A DNA stretch of 64,000 nucleotides from Dallia pectoralis (GCA_029465975.1 CM055728.1:1934012-1998011); one strand, 5' to 3'; shown: positions 33,226 through 44,100, counted from the first letter of the stretch. Made by a program: numbers and translations. Notes: generated from the letters alone by a model not told the origin.

Positions 33226-33790
33226 ATGAACATGGATCCAGCAGATTTACGGAAGCGCTGGGAACAGCAGGAACAACGAATGGAAGAGATGCTGGAACTA
33301 CTCCAGGCCGGCGTCGCCGAAACTCCTTCAACGAGTGTGGTTGTTCCCCGGTCATCTCCTCCTATATCGCTCCCCACCAAATACGATGGGAAACCAGGAG
33401 GATGCCAAGGGTTCCTACTCCAGGTCGCCCTGTACATCTCTCATCATCGTACATTGTTTCCTGACGAGCGGAGTAAGGTAGATTTTAACATCTCTCTGCT
33501 AACTGGAAGAGCTCTTGAGTGGGCCACGGCACTATGGTCCGCTAATGTACCCGAACTAAACTCCGAGGCACAGTATAACCGTTTGTTTCGGGAGGTTTTT
33601 GATCATTCTGTGTCCGGACGGAACGTCTGCGATCTATTGTGTGATCTCTCCCAAGGCACACGTACTGTGGCAGATTACGCGCTAGAGTTTCGGACGTTGG
33701 CTGCGGGCAGCGAGTGGAGTGAGTCGGGGCTGTTGACTATATATCGCTGAGGACTCCGAAAAGACATTCGTGCCGAACTGGCATGCCGAG
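33226..33790 (+). pseudogene. Ty3/Gypsy gag, truncated (copy 1)
   Basis: The ATG at 33226 starts MNMDPADLRKRWEQQEQRM. The retrotransposon gag core follows (VDFNISLLTGRALEWATALW, YNRLFREVFDHSVSG, RTVADYALEFRTLA). The frame stops at 33748-33750, but related sequence continues one frame over (LRKDIRAELACRGD, IDNLLLEGKERPTR). The usual CCHC zinc knuckle is absent. The sequence passes directly into the protease region, so an internal deletion has joined gag to pol. Gag would form the particle shell around element RNA. Confidence 0.82.
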
Positions 33791-33900
33791 GTGACATCTC
33801 CGAACTCAATCGCTATATTAACATCTCTATAGCCATTGACAATCTGCTCCTTGAAGGCAAGGAGAGACCAACTCGGACCGTTAATATAACCTCAAGACAG

Positions 33901-35020
33901 ATGTATGTACCTGTTACGTTGTCCATAGGCAACCAAGTACGAGATCTAGAGGGTGTTGTGGACTCAGGAGCAGCTGGAAGTTTTGTGGACATCGGTCGGG
34001 CCGAAGAGTTGGGAGTTGAATTAATTCCAATCGAACCCCCACTCCAAGTCAACGCTCTGGGATCTGGGTACATTACGCATCGTACGGAGAGTATTCAGTT
34101 AAAGGTGGGAGCTATCCACAGTGAAACCATGTCTCTCTTTGTCATCACCGCACCACACGAACCTTTAGTACTCGGCCATCCCTGGTTGGTCCAACACGAT
34201 CCGTTCATATCTTGGAAATCGGGGAATATAGTGTCATGGAGTCAGTCATGTCAGAACGAGTGTCTCTGCTTACCATGTAGAACCACTACTGTAGAGGATG
34301 CAGAATGCACTAACTCTCCTACAATCCCCACAGATTACAGGGGATTTGCTCAAGTATTCTCGAAGGAGAGGGCGACAACTCTACCACCACAACGGTCCTG
34401 GGACTGTGCCATTGATTTACTGTCCGGCGTCACTCCTCCTCGAGGGCGCATTTATCCCCTGTCCCAACCGGAACGCGAGTCCATGAGCCTATACATTGAT
34501 GAAGCTCTACAACAGGGAGCAATTCGTCCACCAACCTCTCCTGCTACGTCGAGTTTCTTTTTTGTAAAAAAGAAGGATGGATTACATCCCTGTATAGACT
34601 ATCGAGGTCTTAACGACCTTACCATCAAGAATCGTTACCCGTTACCGTTGATCCCAGACGCACTGGAACAGGTCGGACAGGCTTCCATCTACAGCAAGCT
34701 GGACCTACGCAGTGCCTACAACCTGGTCAGGATTCGAGAGGGGGATGAATGGAAAACGACCTTTATTACGCACAGAGGACACTATGAGTACTGCGTGATG
34801 CCGTATGGACTCACCAATGCTCCTGCCGTTTTTCAAGCATTTATGAATGATATCTTTCGGGATATGATCGATAGATTTGTTATCGTTTACATTGACGACA
34901 TTCTCATTTTTTCTAACTCTTGTCGAGCATGTCTGTCATGTTAAACAGGTGTTGGAACGCTTGCAGAAACACCAGCTCTACGTGAAACTGGAGAAGAGCG
35001 AGTTTTATGTTTCAACCATA
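33901..35020 (+). pseudogene. Ty3/Gypsy pol, protease and part of RT (copy 1)
   Basis: The open frame holds a retroviral-type aspartic protease with VVDSGAAGSF (active D21-S-G of the frame). A linker is followed by RT blocks FFFVKKKDGLHPCIDYRGLN, SKLDLRSAYNLVRI, TAFITHRGHYEY-like TTFITHRGHYEYCVMPYG and the catalytic YIDDILIFS near 34890. A frame break after IFSN puts VEHVCHVKQVLERLQKHQLY in the next frame. Homology stops at 35020, where inverted Gypsy LTR sequence begins, so RT thumb, RNase H and integrase of this element are gone. Confidence 0.88.
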
Positions 35021-35440
35021 ACGGATGTGTTTAGCGTACGAAGAAGGAGAACCTCAGCTGATGACTTTTGACCATTTATTCTCTGCATAAGACAATAACA
35101 CATTGATTTGCTTCTTACATGTGATTTTCTTTATCTGCACCTCTGCCCCTGGATATTTTGCTAGTATTCTCCAGCTGGTCACCCTCAATCATTTCAGAGA
35201 ATCCTGGTGCTGTGGAGAAGTGAGACGAAAGGGCTACATCAACTCCGCTATTCGCAGATCTCTCTGCCAGTCTACCCATCACAGAACATTTATGTTTTTT
35301 TCAGGGGATGACCAGTCTGTAGATTCTATGACTATGATAGTTAGGGAACGTCATCTGAGCTTGCCATGCGGAACCATAAACAAAATAGAGCAGAACTGAG
35401 TGCTCCTTCAGATAGGGAGATGTACTGCAAACCACTAGAG

Positions 35441-35843
35441 ACAGCCCAGGCTGTCTAAAAATGGTTCTAGTCAGGGAAAGCCTGGAACACAGAACTGGAA
35501 ACAGTTCCAACATTGAACTTGCCCTGAATAACATCTTGCCTAGACATGGTTTGTATGAGCCTGTTTACAGGCTGAATCAGGCGACCACATCTCGACCTGA
35601 CCTGTGTCTGTGCATCAGCATTTACAGAGTGCATAGGTCTAGACCTGCTAACAGTGTGCAGAGTGTCTGACGTCCTTTCGGTCTGTGTCATAGTGTTAGG
35701 AGCAGCGTCCGTCTGTCCCACATGTGCTGGAACGTCAACAGTAGTCACAAGGCTAAAGTCACTGGGCACTGACTGCTTTGTTGAAAGGTCCCCAGGTGAG
35801 ATGGAGACGACCATGGAATCGGAAATCACACTTGCCACATCAG
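35441..35843 (-). repeat. Inverted arm: copy of the integrase C-terminal tail
   Basis: Reverse complement of 37603-37956 with about 98% identity by eye and an extra block of about 48 bases (around 35668-35715). Read on the minus strand it encodes the same tail, ending RLIQPVNRLIQTMSRQDV...FQAFPD then TAG. With the right arm it can form a stem of over 350 bp around a 1.76 kb loop. Confidence 0.9.
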
Positions 35844-37450
35844 CAGCGTCCACATGCAGTCCGCTTCAAATGCACGTTCAGTCTGTCGAGAGGGAGGATG
35901 TGTCTGCTGTGCTGCAGTCACACGTTGAATGGGATGCTGGCCATGGACTCCGCGCAGTGGATGTTTTACAGTTCCTGCCACAGTTGGTTCCGCCCGGACA
36001 GGACGCCTTACCTGCCTACACAGAAAAAGATCTCAGAGATAAACAGTTAGAGGATAAGACTCTCACTCGTGTTCTGTCATATATTGAAAGACACAGGAGA
36101 CCCTCTAGGAGGGAAAGGTTTAAGGAGTCTGCTGCTGTCACAAGATACCTAAAGCACTGGGATAGGCTTACTGTGAACAATGGTGTGCTCTACAGGATAT
36201 CAAGGCATCAGAAGACCAAGGCAAAGCGCTTCCAGTATGTTGTCCCTGACTCACTCAAACCTGAAGTTTTACAGGGAATTCACGACAAAGCCGGACATCA
36301 AGCTCAGTCTAGGAGCCTCAGTTTGGCGAGACAGAGATTCTTCTGGCCAAGCCTTGACGGAGATGTGAGGGACTATGTCCGACATTGCCAGCGATGCATA
36401 GTCAGCAAGACAGTTGAGCCAGAGGGAAGGGCTCCCCTGGAGAACATAATTACAACAAGGCCTTTGGAATTAATTTGTATTGACTTTTGGTCGGCTGAAG
36501 ACTCCAGAAACAAGTCTGTCGACGTTTTGGTTATAACTGACCATTTCACGAGGATGGCTCAAGCGTTTTCATGCAAGGACCAGACAGCTAAGCAGATGGC
36601 GAGGGTTCTGTGGGACCGGTACTTTTGTGTCTTTGGGTTTCCAGAAAGGATCCATAGCGACCAAGGTGCTAATTTTGAAAGTCAGCTGATAAGTGAGCTC
36701 CTTCAGGTATCAGGTGTCAGAAAGTCACACACAACTCCTTACCATCCAATGGGGAACGGGAGTGTGGAACGTTTCAACCGGACCTTGGGTGGTATGATCC
36801 GTGCACTGACTCCTGGAGAGAAAGCTGACTGGCCACGACGCTTGCAGACTCTGACTTTCATGTACAACTGTGCAGCCCATGAGACAACGGGCTATCCCCC
36901 ATTTTATCTCATGTTTGGCCGGGTTCCCCGCCTGCCTGTTGATGTGCTCTTTCGTACTGTCCTCAATGACTCCGATGTGACGAGCTATGATAGGTATGTG
37001 GCATGTCTTGCTAATTATCTAAAAGAAGCTATGGTGGTGGCCCAGGATCACGTGGCAAAGGAGCAGGACAGGCATGCCCAACTCTACAACAGGAAAGTGA
37101 AGGGATCTAAAATTGTCCTTGGTGACAGAGTGCTTGTGGCCAACAGAACAGACAGAGGGAAGAGGAAACTCGCTGACCGATGGGACTCAATCGTCTACAC
37201 TGTGGTCGGCGTGAATGAAGAGACGCACACCTATAGGATCTGTGATACACTCTCTGGGAGAGAGAAGGTGGTCCACAGGAACCTGATTCTTTTGGCAAAT
37301 TTCTTTCCTGTGAGGGATGCTTGTGACATGTCTGATCTTACCTCGTCCGTGCATGCTACAACCTCCTCGGTTTCTGGAAGTGTCGATGGGGGAGAAGCAA
37401 GGGGATCCGTGTTTGGAGGGGCTGGCGGGCCTATTTGTGCGACTAGTTAA
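35844..37450 (+). pseudogene. Gypsy integrase, plus-sense (copy 1)
   Basis: The open frame begins inside the inverted arm, so its first 60 or so residues are antisense of the tail and not native. Native sequence starts around the RNase H-integrase linker (LPAYTEKDLRDKQLEDKTL). An HHCC zinc-binding domain follows (HDKAGH...CQRC), then the DDE core. Counting from the frame start at 35654, the catalytic residues are D277 (ICIDFW), D336 (HSDQGANF) and E372 (SVERFNR), a DD-35-E spacing. GPY/F-like sequence (DRWDSIVYTVVGV...YRIC) comes after. The family joins element cDNA to host DNA. The core looks intact, but no upstream polyprotein exists to supply it. Confidence 0.87.
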
Positions 37451-37483
37451 GGCCTTGATACTGAATACGGCAAACACTCACGA

Positions 37484-37930
37484 GTGACGGTGGGTGAAGG
37501 ACAGAACCCATTGACTGACCCAGAACCTGCGGACTCTGAGAGGAGGACTTTTGAATGGGTCACACAGTTGTCTGTATCGAGTCGGGCTGAGGTGGACACT
37601 GATGATGTGGCAAGTGTGATTTCCGATTCCATGGTCGTCTCCATCTCACCTGGGGACCTTTCAACAAAGCAGTCAGTGCCCAGTGACTTTAGCCTTGTGA
37701 CTACTGTTGACGTTCCAGCACATGTGGGACAGACTCTGCACACTGTTAGCAGGTCTAGACCTATGCACTCTGTAAATGCTGATGCACAGACACAGGTCAG
37801 GTCGAGATTTGGTCGCCTGATTCAGCCTGTAAACAGGCTCATACAAACCATGTCTAGGCAAGATGTTATTCAGGGCAAGTTCAATGTTGGAACGGTTTCC
37901 AGTTCTGTGTTCCAGGCTTTCCCTGACTAG
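37484..37930 (+). pseudogene. Gypsy integrase C-terminal tail, separate frame (copy 1)
   Basis: Begins just after the integrase stop in another frame and ends with TAG. It contains RFGRLIQPVNRLIQTMSRQD, a basic tail common at the end of fish Gypsy polyproteins. From about 37603 it is the right arm of the inverted repeat. Either a frame break or a natural stop separates it from the integrase. Confidence 0.6.
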
Positions 37931-38232
37931 AACCATTTTTAGACAGCCTGGGCTGTAACAGGCCCGGAAGTTCGTTTTTTGCGTTGTGGGTTTTATTCTG
38001 TGGTGGGCCTATACCATGCTGTGTTTTGGGGTCGTGTGGGGTGTAAAAGGCACCCTGTTGTCAGTTGTTGGATTGGGAGATAAACGTTGCTCTCATACCG
38101 CTTCATCCTAATGGGATACATTTGATGTTGGTTTTCTTGATACTGACCCTTGCAAATTGTAAATTTGTTGTGTTTTGGTTGCTGCACGTTGTGCAGCTGG
38201 AGCCCGTGTTGATAAAATTCAGTGGGGGTGGG

Positions 38233-39122
38233 TGTAACGAAGTTGAAAATGCACTTTATTAATCCTAATTTCCAATTTATGTTTAATTTTATTGTCATAT
38301 TATATTTTAAATCATTATTTAATGATTTGTTGATTTTGTGAATTTTATCTTATTAAGTCTAATTTATTTATTTAATGCTATTGTTTCTGGTGGAGATGTC
38401 GTTTCCGATTGCGCCTATTGTGTCCCTTCAAAGTTGCCGTAGCTGCCATTTTTTTCCTCACAATACCGTTTTGTATTGCTGAGGTAAGTTGCATGTAAAA
38501 TGCTGCGGTGTTATATTATTGTTTTCTTCGAAAATTGTATGTTGACCCTTCACTATTTATTTGCCTCTAGGTTAATGCAATATTAAATAATATGTTTTGT
38601 TATATGGTGAAACTGTTGTATGGCGAAATGTAAAGTTTAAGGTGCTTTTGTTGAACTTTTCTTTTCGCGCCATATTTGTGTTGCTTCTGTGTAGGGAAAA
38701 TAATGGAGGTTCAGCGTTTCACATTGAGTGTATAAATTATATTATCTAATGTTTAGGGGCAGAGGTGCAGACAAAGGAAGTCACATGTCAGAAGCCAATC
38801 AATGTATTATTGTCTTCTGCAGGTATGTGCATTTCTTTGTTAGATGTTATATTCTTTTTATTATGTGCAGACTTCAAACCTACATACTGTTTTCATTTTG
38901 CCCACTGAAACTGTTTAAGATGTTATATTATGTGATTTGTGTGCATGTGTAACCCTGACAATACCGTTTTGTATTGCTGAGGGGCAGAGGTGCAGACAAA
39001 GGAAGTCACATGTCAGAAGCCAATCAATGTATTATTGTCTTCTGCAGAGAATAAATGGTCAAAAGTCATCAGCTGAGGTTCTCCTTCTTCGTACGCTAAA
39101 CACATCCGTTACATCCGTTACA
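38233..39122 (+). repeat. Gypsy 3' LTR with splice-like leader segments (copy 1)
   Basis: Starts TGTAACG after a purine tract and ends CATCCGTTACA, the final nine bases being doubled (TTACATCCG twice), so the exact end is 39113 or 39122. It contains a 24 base segment ending TTGCTGAG before GTAAGT (38460-38483) and a 66 base segment (38757-38822) between an AG acceptor and a GTATGT donor. The two reappear fused and without intervening DNA at 38958-39047. In the second copy of the block this LTR is split by a retrovirus. Confidence 0.65.
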
Positions 39123-39172
39123 TACCATGTTACTATCAAGCTTACCACTGTCTGTTTATCAGTATTATTAAG

Positions 39173-39690
39173 ATGCCGAAAAGAAAGAGGCAGGAGAAGA
39201 TTAATAACTTTTTCAAGAGAAATCCTGTAAGTGAAGTTGAAAGCTGAAAGTTGAAAAGTTTTTTTACAATAAACAACAGTAGGATATTACCATTAGATAT
39301 TGTTTGCATTTATTTCATGAAATTACTTTTCTATATTCACTGAGGTTTGCTAATGCCACAGCTGTTATTGGTTGAGCATAATCCTTCCTCTGCACCTGTG
39401 TTTAGGAGAGAAAGATGCTGGAGGCATCCGTTTTAGAGAGAGCACAGGAAGGTTCACAGGTGAGCAATGAAATGAATGTTACCATTTGTGAAATAGATCT
39501 ATGAAGGAAGAGAACCCATGTGTTTGTGTGATGGGTGGTGCTCATTTCTATCCCAAATGCACATGTGTGTCTGGTGTGTTTATCGAATTCACAATTTTAT
39601 TTTCAAATGTTTTGATTAGGGTGTATGTGAGGATGTGGCCAGGAGTGAGAGACAGAGATGAAGAGGTAGGAAAAGACAGACAAGCAGCAG
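39173..39690 (+). CDS. Candidate multi-exon gene start next to the LTR (copy 1)
   Basis: ATG at 39173 encodes MPKRKRQEKINNFFKRNP and is followed at 39227 by the donor GTAAGTG. After 'tgtgtttag' a 54 base segment (39406-39459) encodes ERKMLEASVLERAQEGSQ and ends at the donor GTGAGC. A third AG acceptor lies at 39618-39619. Both segments are phase 0 and 54 bases long. The third reads GVCEDVARSERQR then TGA. Short basic N-termini ending in 'FFKR' are common in hAT-type transposase proteins, but no diagnostic domain is present, so function is unknown. It is repeated unchanged at 54258-54775. Confidence 0.35.
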
Positions 39691-39972
39691 GCAGACAAGA
39701 AGCAGGCAGTCAAGTAGCACAGAGTGAGGTCGAGGTTATATGTATTTTTATATTTTGTTCCTAATATATGTTGTTTTTATAATATATGTTGTTTCTATAT
39801 CTGGATCTGTATATCTATCAAAAAACTCCCCCTGGGATTATGAAAGTATTTCCGATTTTTAGGAAGTTTATTTTTGACTTATTTTCTGTGTTTTTTAAGT
39901 GTGTTTTGATAGTTTTCTAGTATCTTTTGAATGGGAAGCGTTTTATATCTTGTATGTTATACCTTTTGTATC

Positions 39973-40699
39973 CAGTGGAGGTTTTAGACTAATTTTACTG
40001 GGGGTCCAAGGGGGGCGGGGGCAGTGTTTAATAAGAGGGGCACATTAAAGAAACAGAATTAAATGATATTTAAACATGAAATTCTTAAATTGTCTTTACT
40101 ATAAAATCATACAAGCATTTATTTTGTAAGAGTGAATCTATTGAAATAATGAGGTAGGGTCATTAAAAATCAATACAGAAGGACAATGCTGCTAAAGGTG
40201 GGCATGGACACAAGAAAAAAGTGTTTCTGGTTATCAGCATTTAACATAAGTGTCAAAAATAACATCTATTTACTTTTAACGAGGTAAGCCTCAATAGCTA
40301 ATGTGGAGTTATCAGGGCCAACGCTGACATGTGTAACATAAGTAACATTTGAAAGAAACCAATAAAATATAACAAAAACATTATTGCTTCTGCTTCGATA
40401 AGTATGCATATTTAAACATAGCAAACCAGAAATTTACAAACTTAATTTTGTTATCTGAGTGAGGAACAACAGTAACATGGTAACGTTCAACAAATCACTT
40501 TACGAGATAAAATCATCTTGCATCCAGCAAGGCAGTGTTCAGATGCGTCGCTCTAATTACTCTGTGTAGTTCGCTGAGTCACATTAGTTCCGCTTATGGT
40601 GCTCCCGCAATAAATCAAAACAATTTAATCCATGGGGGCCAGGGACATTTTTACATGGTGCACTGGCCCCTGTAGGCCCCACATGTAAAACCGCCCCTG
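39973..40699. mobile_element. Non-autonomous hAT element, CAG ends (copy 1)
   Basis: Left end CAGTGGAGGTTTTAGA, right end (reverse complement) CAGGGGCGGTTTTACA. A perfect 8 bp duplication TTTGTATC flanks it (39965-39972 and 40700-40707). It is 727 bp and AT-rich inside with no transposase. The CAG ends and 8 bp duplication place it in hAT. Confidence 0.92.
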
Positions 40700-40707
40700 T
40701 TTGTATC

Positions 40708-41022
40708 CTTCTGTCATTGTATTCACCGTTTTATTGTTAATAAACAAACCACGTCCATCCCCCGCACTTTTGAAAAGCTTGCTACGCCCCTTCAAGGGGG
40801 CCAACGGAAAATAACAACTATTACACCCTGTTCTCAAGAAGGTATAAAAGCTCTGTGAACCAGTGGAGAGTCAGGTCTCACTGGGCAGGCTTTGATTGTA
40901 CTGTGTGATCTCCTGAGATATCTTTGATTAAATCTTGATGAACGGACTCCTTGACTCTGCGATTCTTTCTCACATCAACCAACTCATTGAGTTAACACGT
41001 ACTTTATTTATAAAAAATTATT
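40708..41022 (+). promoter_or_regulatory. LTR-like promoter fragment before the gap (copy 1)
   Basis: Contains 'gaaggtataaaagctctgtg' (TATAAAAG at about 40845) and, about 85 bases on, 'gattaaatcttgatgaac' (ATTAAA). The order resembles TATA and polyadenylation signals of a compact LTR. I see no TG...CA pair, so this is tentative. The sequence reaches the gap at 41023 and continues past the equivalent point in copy 2. Confidence 0.35.
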
Positions 41023-41522
41023 NNNNNNNNNNNNNNNNNNNNNNNNNNNNNNNNNNNNNNNNNNNNNNNNNNNNNNNNNNNNNNNNNNNNNNNNNNNNNN
41101 NNNNNNNNNNNNNNNNNNNNNNNNNNNNNNNNNNNNNNNNNNNNNNNNNNNNNNNNNNNNNNNNNNNNNNNNNNNNNNNNNNNNNNNNNNNNNNNNNNNN
41201 NNNNNNNNNNNNNNNNNNNNNNNNNNNNNNNNNNNNNNNNNNNNNNNNNNNNNNNNNNNNNNNNNNNNNNNNNNNNNNNNNNNNNNNNNNNNNNNNNNNN
41301 NNNNNNNNNNNNNNNNNNNNNNNNNNNNNNNNNNNNNNNNNNNNNNNNNNNNNNNNNNNNNNNNNNNNNNNNNNNNNNNNNNNNNNNNNNNNNNNNNNNN
41401 NNNNNNNNNNNNNNNNNNNNNNNNNNNNNNNNNNNNNNNNNNNNNNNNNNNNNNNNNNNNNNNNNNNNNNNNNNNNNNNNNNNNNNNNNNNNNNNNNNNN
41501 NNNNNNNNNNNNNNNNNNNNNN
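41023..41522. other. Assembly gap, 500 Ns
   Basis: Placeholder gap. The base before it corresponds to 56108, and the base after it to 32443. The contigs on the two sides therefore overlap in content by about 8.58 kb. Confidence 0.99.
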
Positions 41523-41996
41523 ATACTATTGTGCCGGGAACTAGTGTCCAACCCTTCCCTGTGTTTGTGTCCACTTCTGTCAGGGGGACCGCTCCAGCTT
41601 GGAGCATATGCTGGATCCTCCCTGGGGCCCCTGACTGTGCGGCTGACAGAACAGCTGGTGCAACCGGAGCTTCCTCCAAGTCCTATCGAATCCATCATCC
41701 CTCCTGGACATCCCGGACTATTTTGCTTTCTCAGTTTTTCACACGTCGCTTGTTGTACTGTCATAAACTGACCCAGCCCAGCCAGAGGAGGACTGGTGAT
41801 CCCTCAGAGCCTGGCTCCTCTCAGGTTTCTTCCTAAATCTGACTTTCAGGAGTTTTTCCTAGCCGCCGTGTGTCAACTTGTTCAACTTGTTGATGTTTGC
41901 TCTGTCGGATTCAGGCTGGTGATTGTAAAGCACTTTGTGACAACTTTTGTTGTAAAAAGGGCTTTATAAATAAATTTGATTGATTGATTGATTGTA
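41523..41996 (+). pseudogene. 3' end of the L2-like LINE (copy 2)
   Basis: Equivalent to 32443-32916: the last part of the 3' UTR and the GATT tail. The rest of the LINE is not present, because the contig starts here. Confidence 0.85.
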
Positions 41997-42301
41997 TCGA
42001 GATCTCCGTAGTAAGTTTTCGTGTACCAGTCCTTGGTTTTCGTCCTTTGATTACTCCGAGTTTGCCTTTTCCTTTTGTGCCTTTTAGTGATTCCTGCCCT
42101 TGACCATTGCCTGCTCCATTGACTACGCTCCACGCCTTGTCCCACGGTACCTTCTTTACTGCTCTGATCTCCCGGTTTCGACTCACGCCTGCCTGACAAC
42201 GTTTATTGCATTCCCCTTGTCTGTGTTTAATAAACATATCGCAATCTGCGATTGGATCCGCCCTCCTTGTTCCGAGTGTGTTCATTACAGAATACCTCGC
42301 C

Positions 42302-42822
42302 ATGAACATGGATCCAGCAGATTTACGGAAGCGCTGGGAACAGCAGGAACAACGAATGGAAGAGATGCTGGAACTACTCCAGGCCGGCGTCGCGAAACTC
42401 CTTCAACGAGTGTGGTTGTTCCCCGGTCATCTCCTCTATATCGCTCCCACCAAATACGATGGGAAACCAGGAGGATGCCAAGGGTTCCTACTCCAGGTCG
42501 CCCTGTACATCTCTCATCATCGTACATTGTTTCTGACGAGCGGAGTAAGGTAGATTTTAACATCTCTCTGCTAACTGGAAGAGCTCTTGAGTGGGCCACG
42601 GCACTATGGTCCGCTAATGTACCCGAACTAAACTCCGAGGCACAGTATAACCGTTTGTTTCGGGAGGTTTTTGATCATTCTGTGTCCGGACGGAACGTCT
42701 GCGATCTATTGTGTGATCTCTCCCAAGGCACACGTACTGTGGCAGATTACGCGCTAGAGTTTCGGACGTTGGCTGCGGGCAGCGAGTGGAGTGAGTCGGG
42801 GCTGTTGACTATATATCGCTGA
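42302..42822 (+). pseudogene. Ty3/Gypsy gag (copy 2)
   Basis: Same gag as 33226-33790 but with more one-base losses (near 42394, 42436, 42448 and 42532), so MNMDPADLRKRW and the core VDFNISLLTGRALEW fall in different frames. The core is open to 42822. The excess of deletions without substitutions suggests poor consensus near a contig end as much as real decay. Confidence 0.78.
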
Positions 42823-42971
42823 GGACTCCGAAAGACATTCGTGCCGAACTGGCATGCCGAGGTGACATCTCCGAACTCAATCGCTATATTAACATCTCTA
42901 TAGCCATTGACAATCTGCTCCTTGAAGGCAAGGAGAGACCAACTCGGACCGTTAATATAACCTCAAGACAG

Positions 42972-44100
42972 ATGTATGTACCTGTTACGTTGTCCATAGG
43001 CAACCAAGTACGAGATCTAGAGGGTGTTGTGGACTCAGGAGCAGCTGGAAGTTTTGTGGACATCGGTCGGGCCGAAGAGTTGGGAGTTGAATTAATTCCA
43101 ATCGAACCCCCACTCCAAGTCAACGCTCTGGGATCTGGGTACATTACGCATCGTACGGAGAGTATTCAGTTAAAGGTGGGAGCTATCCACAGTGAAACCA
43201 TGTCTCTCTTTGTCATCACCGCACCACACGAACCTTTAGTACTCGGCCATCCCTGGTTGGTCCAACACGATCCGTTCATATCTTGGAAATCGGGGAATAT
43301 AGTGTCATGGAGTCAGTCATGTCAGAACGAGTGTCTCTGCTTACCATGTAGAACCACTACTGTAGAGGATGCAGAATGCACTAACTCTCCTACAATCCCC
43401 ACAGATTACAGGGGATTTGCTCAAGTATTCTCGAAGGAGAGGGCGACAACTCTACCACCACAACGGTCCTGGGACTGTGCCATTGATTTACTGTCCGGCG
43501 TCACTCCTCCTCGAGGGCGCATTTATCCCCTGTCCCAACCGGAACGCGAGTCCATGAGCCTATACATTGATGAAGCTCTACAACAGGGAGCAATTCGTCC
43601 ACCAACCTCTCCTGCTACGTCGAGTTTCTTTTTTGTAAAAAAGAAGGATGGATTACATCCCTGTATAGACTATCGAGGTCTTAACGACCTTACCATCAAG
43701 AATCGTTACCCGTTACCGTTGATCCCAGACGCACTGGAACAGGTCGGACAGGCTTCCATCTACAGCAAGCTGGACCTACGCAGTGCCTACAACCTGGTCA
43801 GGATTCGAGAGGGGATGAATGGAAAACTTTGACCTTTATTACGCACAGAGGACACTATGAGTACTGCGTGATGCCGTATGGACTCACCAATGCTCCTGCC
43901 GTTTTCAAGCATTTATGAATGATATCTTTCGGGATATGATCGATAGATTTGTTATCGTTTACATTGACTGACATTCTCATTTTTCTAACTCTTGTCGAGC
44001 ATGTCTGTCATGTTAAACAGGTGTTGGAACGCTTGCAGAAACACCAGCTCGTGAAACTGGAGAAGAGCGAGTTTTATGTTTCAACCATAACGGATGTGTT
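42972..44100 (+). pseudogene. Ty3/Gypsy pol, protease and part of RT (copy 2)
   Basis: Protease DSGAAGSF and the first RT blocks are open to 43832. A change near 43828 ('ggaaaactttgacc' against 'ggaaaacgacc') ends the frame. The catalytic YIDD sequence near 43967 is disturbed by an inserted TG. Gypsy homology ends near 44089 at the inverted LTR fragment, as in copy 1. Confidence 0.82.

Larger units (their letters stand above)
35021..39122 (+). mobile_element. Second Gypsy element: palindromic integrase module with 3' LTR (copy 1)
   Basis: Reading left to right: an inverted fragment of the LTR end (35021-35154), an unassigned segment (35155-35440), an inverted copy of the integrase tail (35441-35843), the integrase in the plus sense, its tail (to 37930), a 3' untranslated part, a purine tract 'agtgggggtggg' (38221-38232) and an LTR from TGTAACG at 38233 to about 39113 or 39122. 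No protease, RT or RNase H is present. This is a rearranged remnant and not a simple insertion. The unit interrupts the first Gypsy element at 35020. Confidence 0.75.

Noticed and set aside
38460..38483. Helitron-type 3' hairpin (CAATAC...GTATTG)
   Set aside because: The 6 bp stem is present but is not followed by CTRR, and no RepHel sequence or TC start is seen. The splice-border explanation fits better.
35021..39113. Ginger-type DNA transposon (Gypsy-like integrase between inverted ends)
   Set aside because: The 134 bp inverted match is the end of an LTR that begins TGTAACG after a purine tract, and the native sequence is a normal Gypsy polyprotein tail. No target duplication frames the supposed inverted ends.
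41008..41771. Frames running through the second gap
   Set aside because: Unknown bases hide stop codons. The readable parts are L2 3' UTR sequence.
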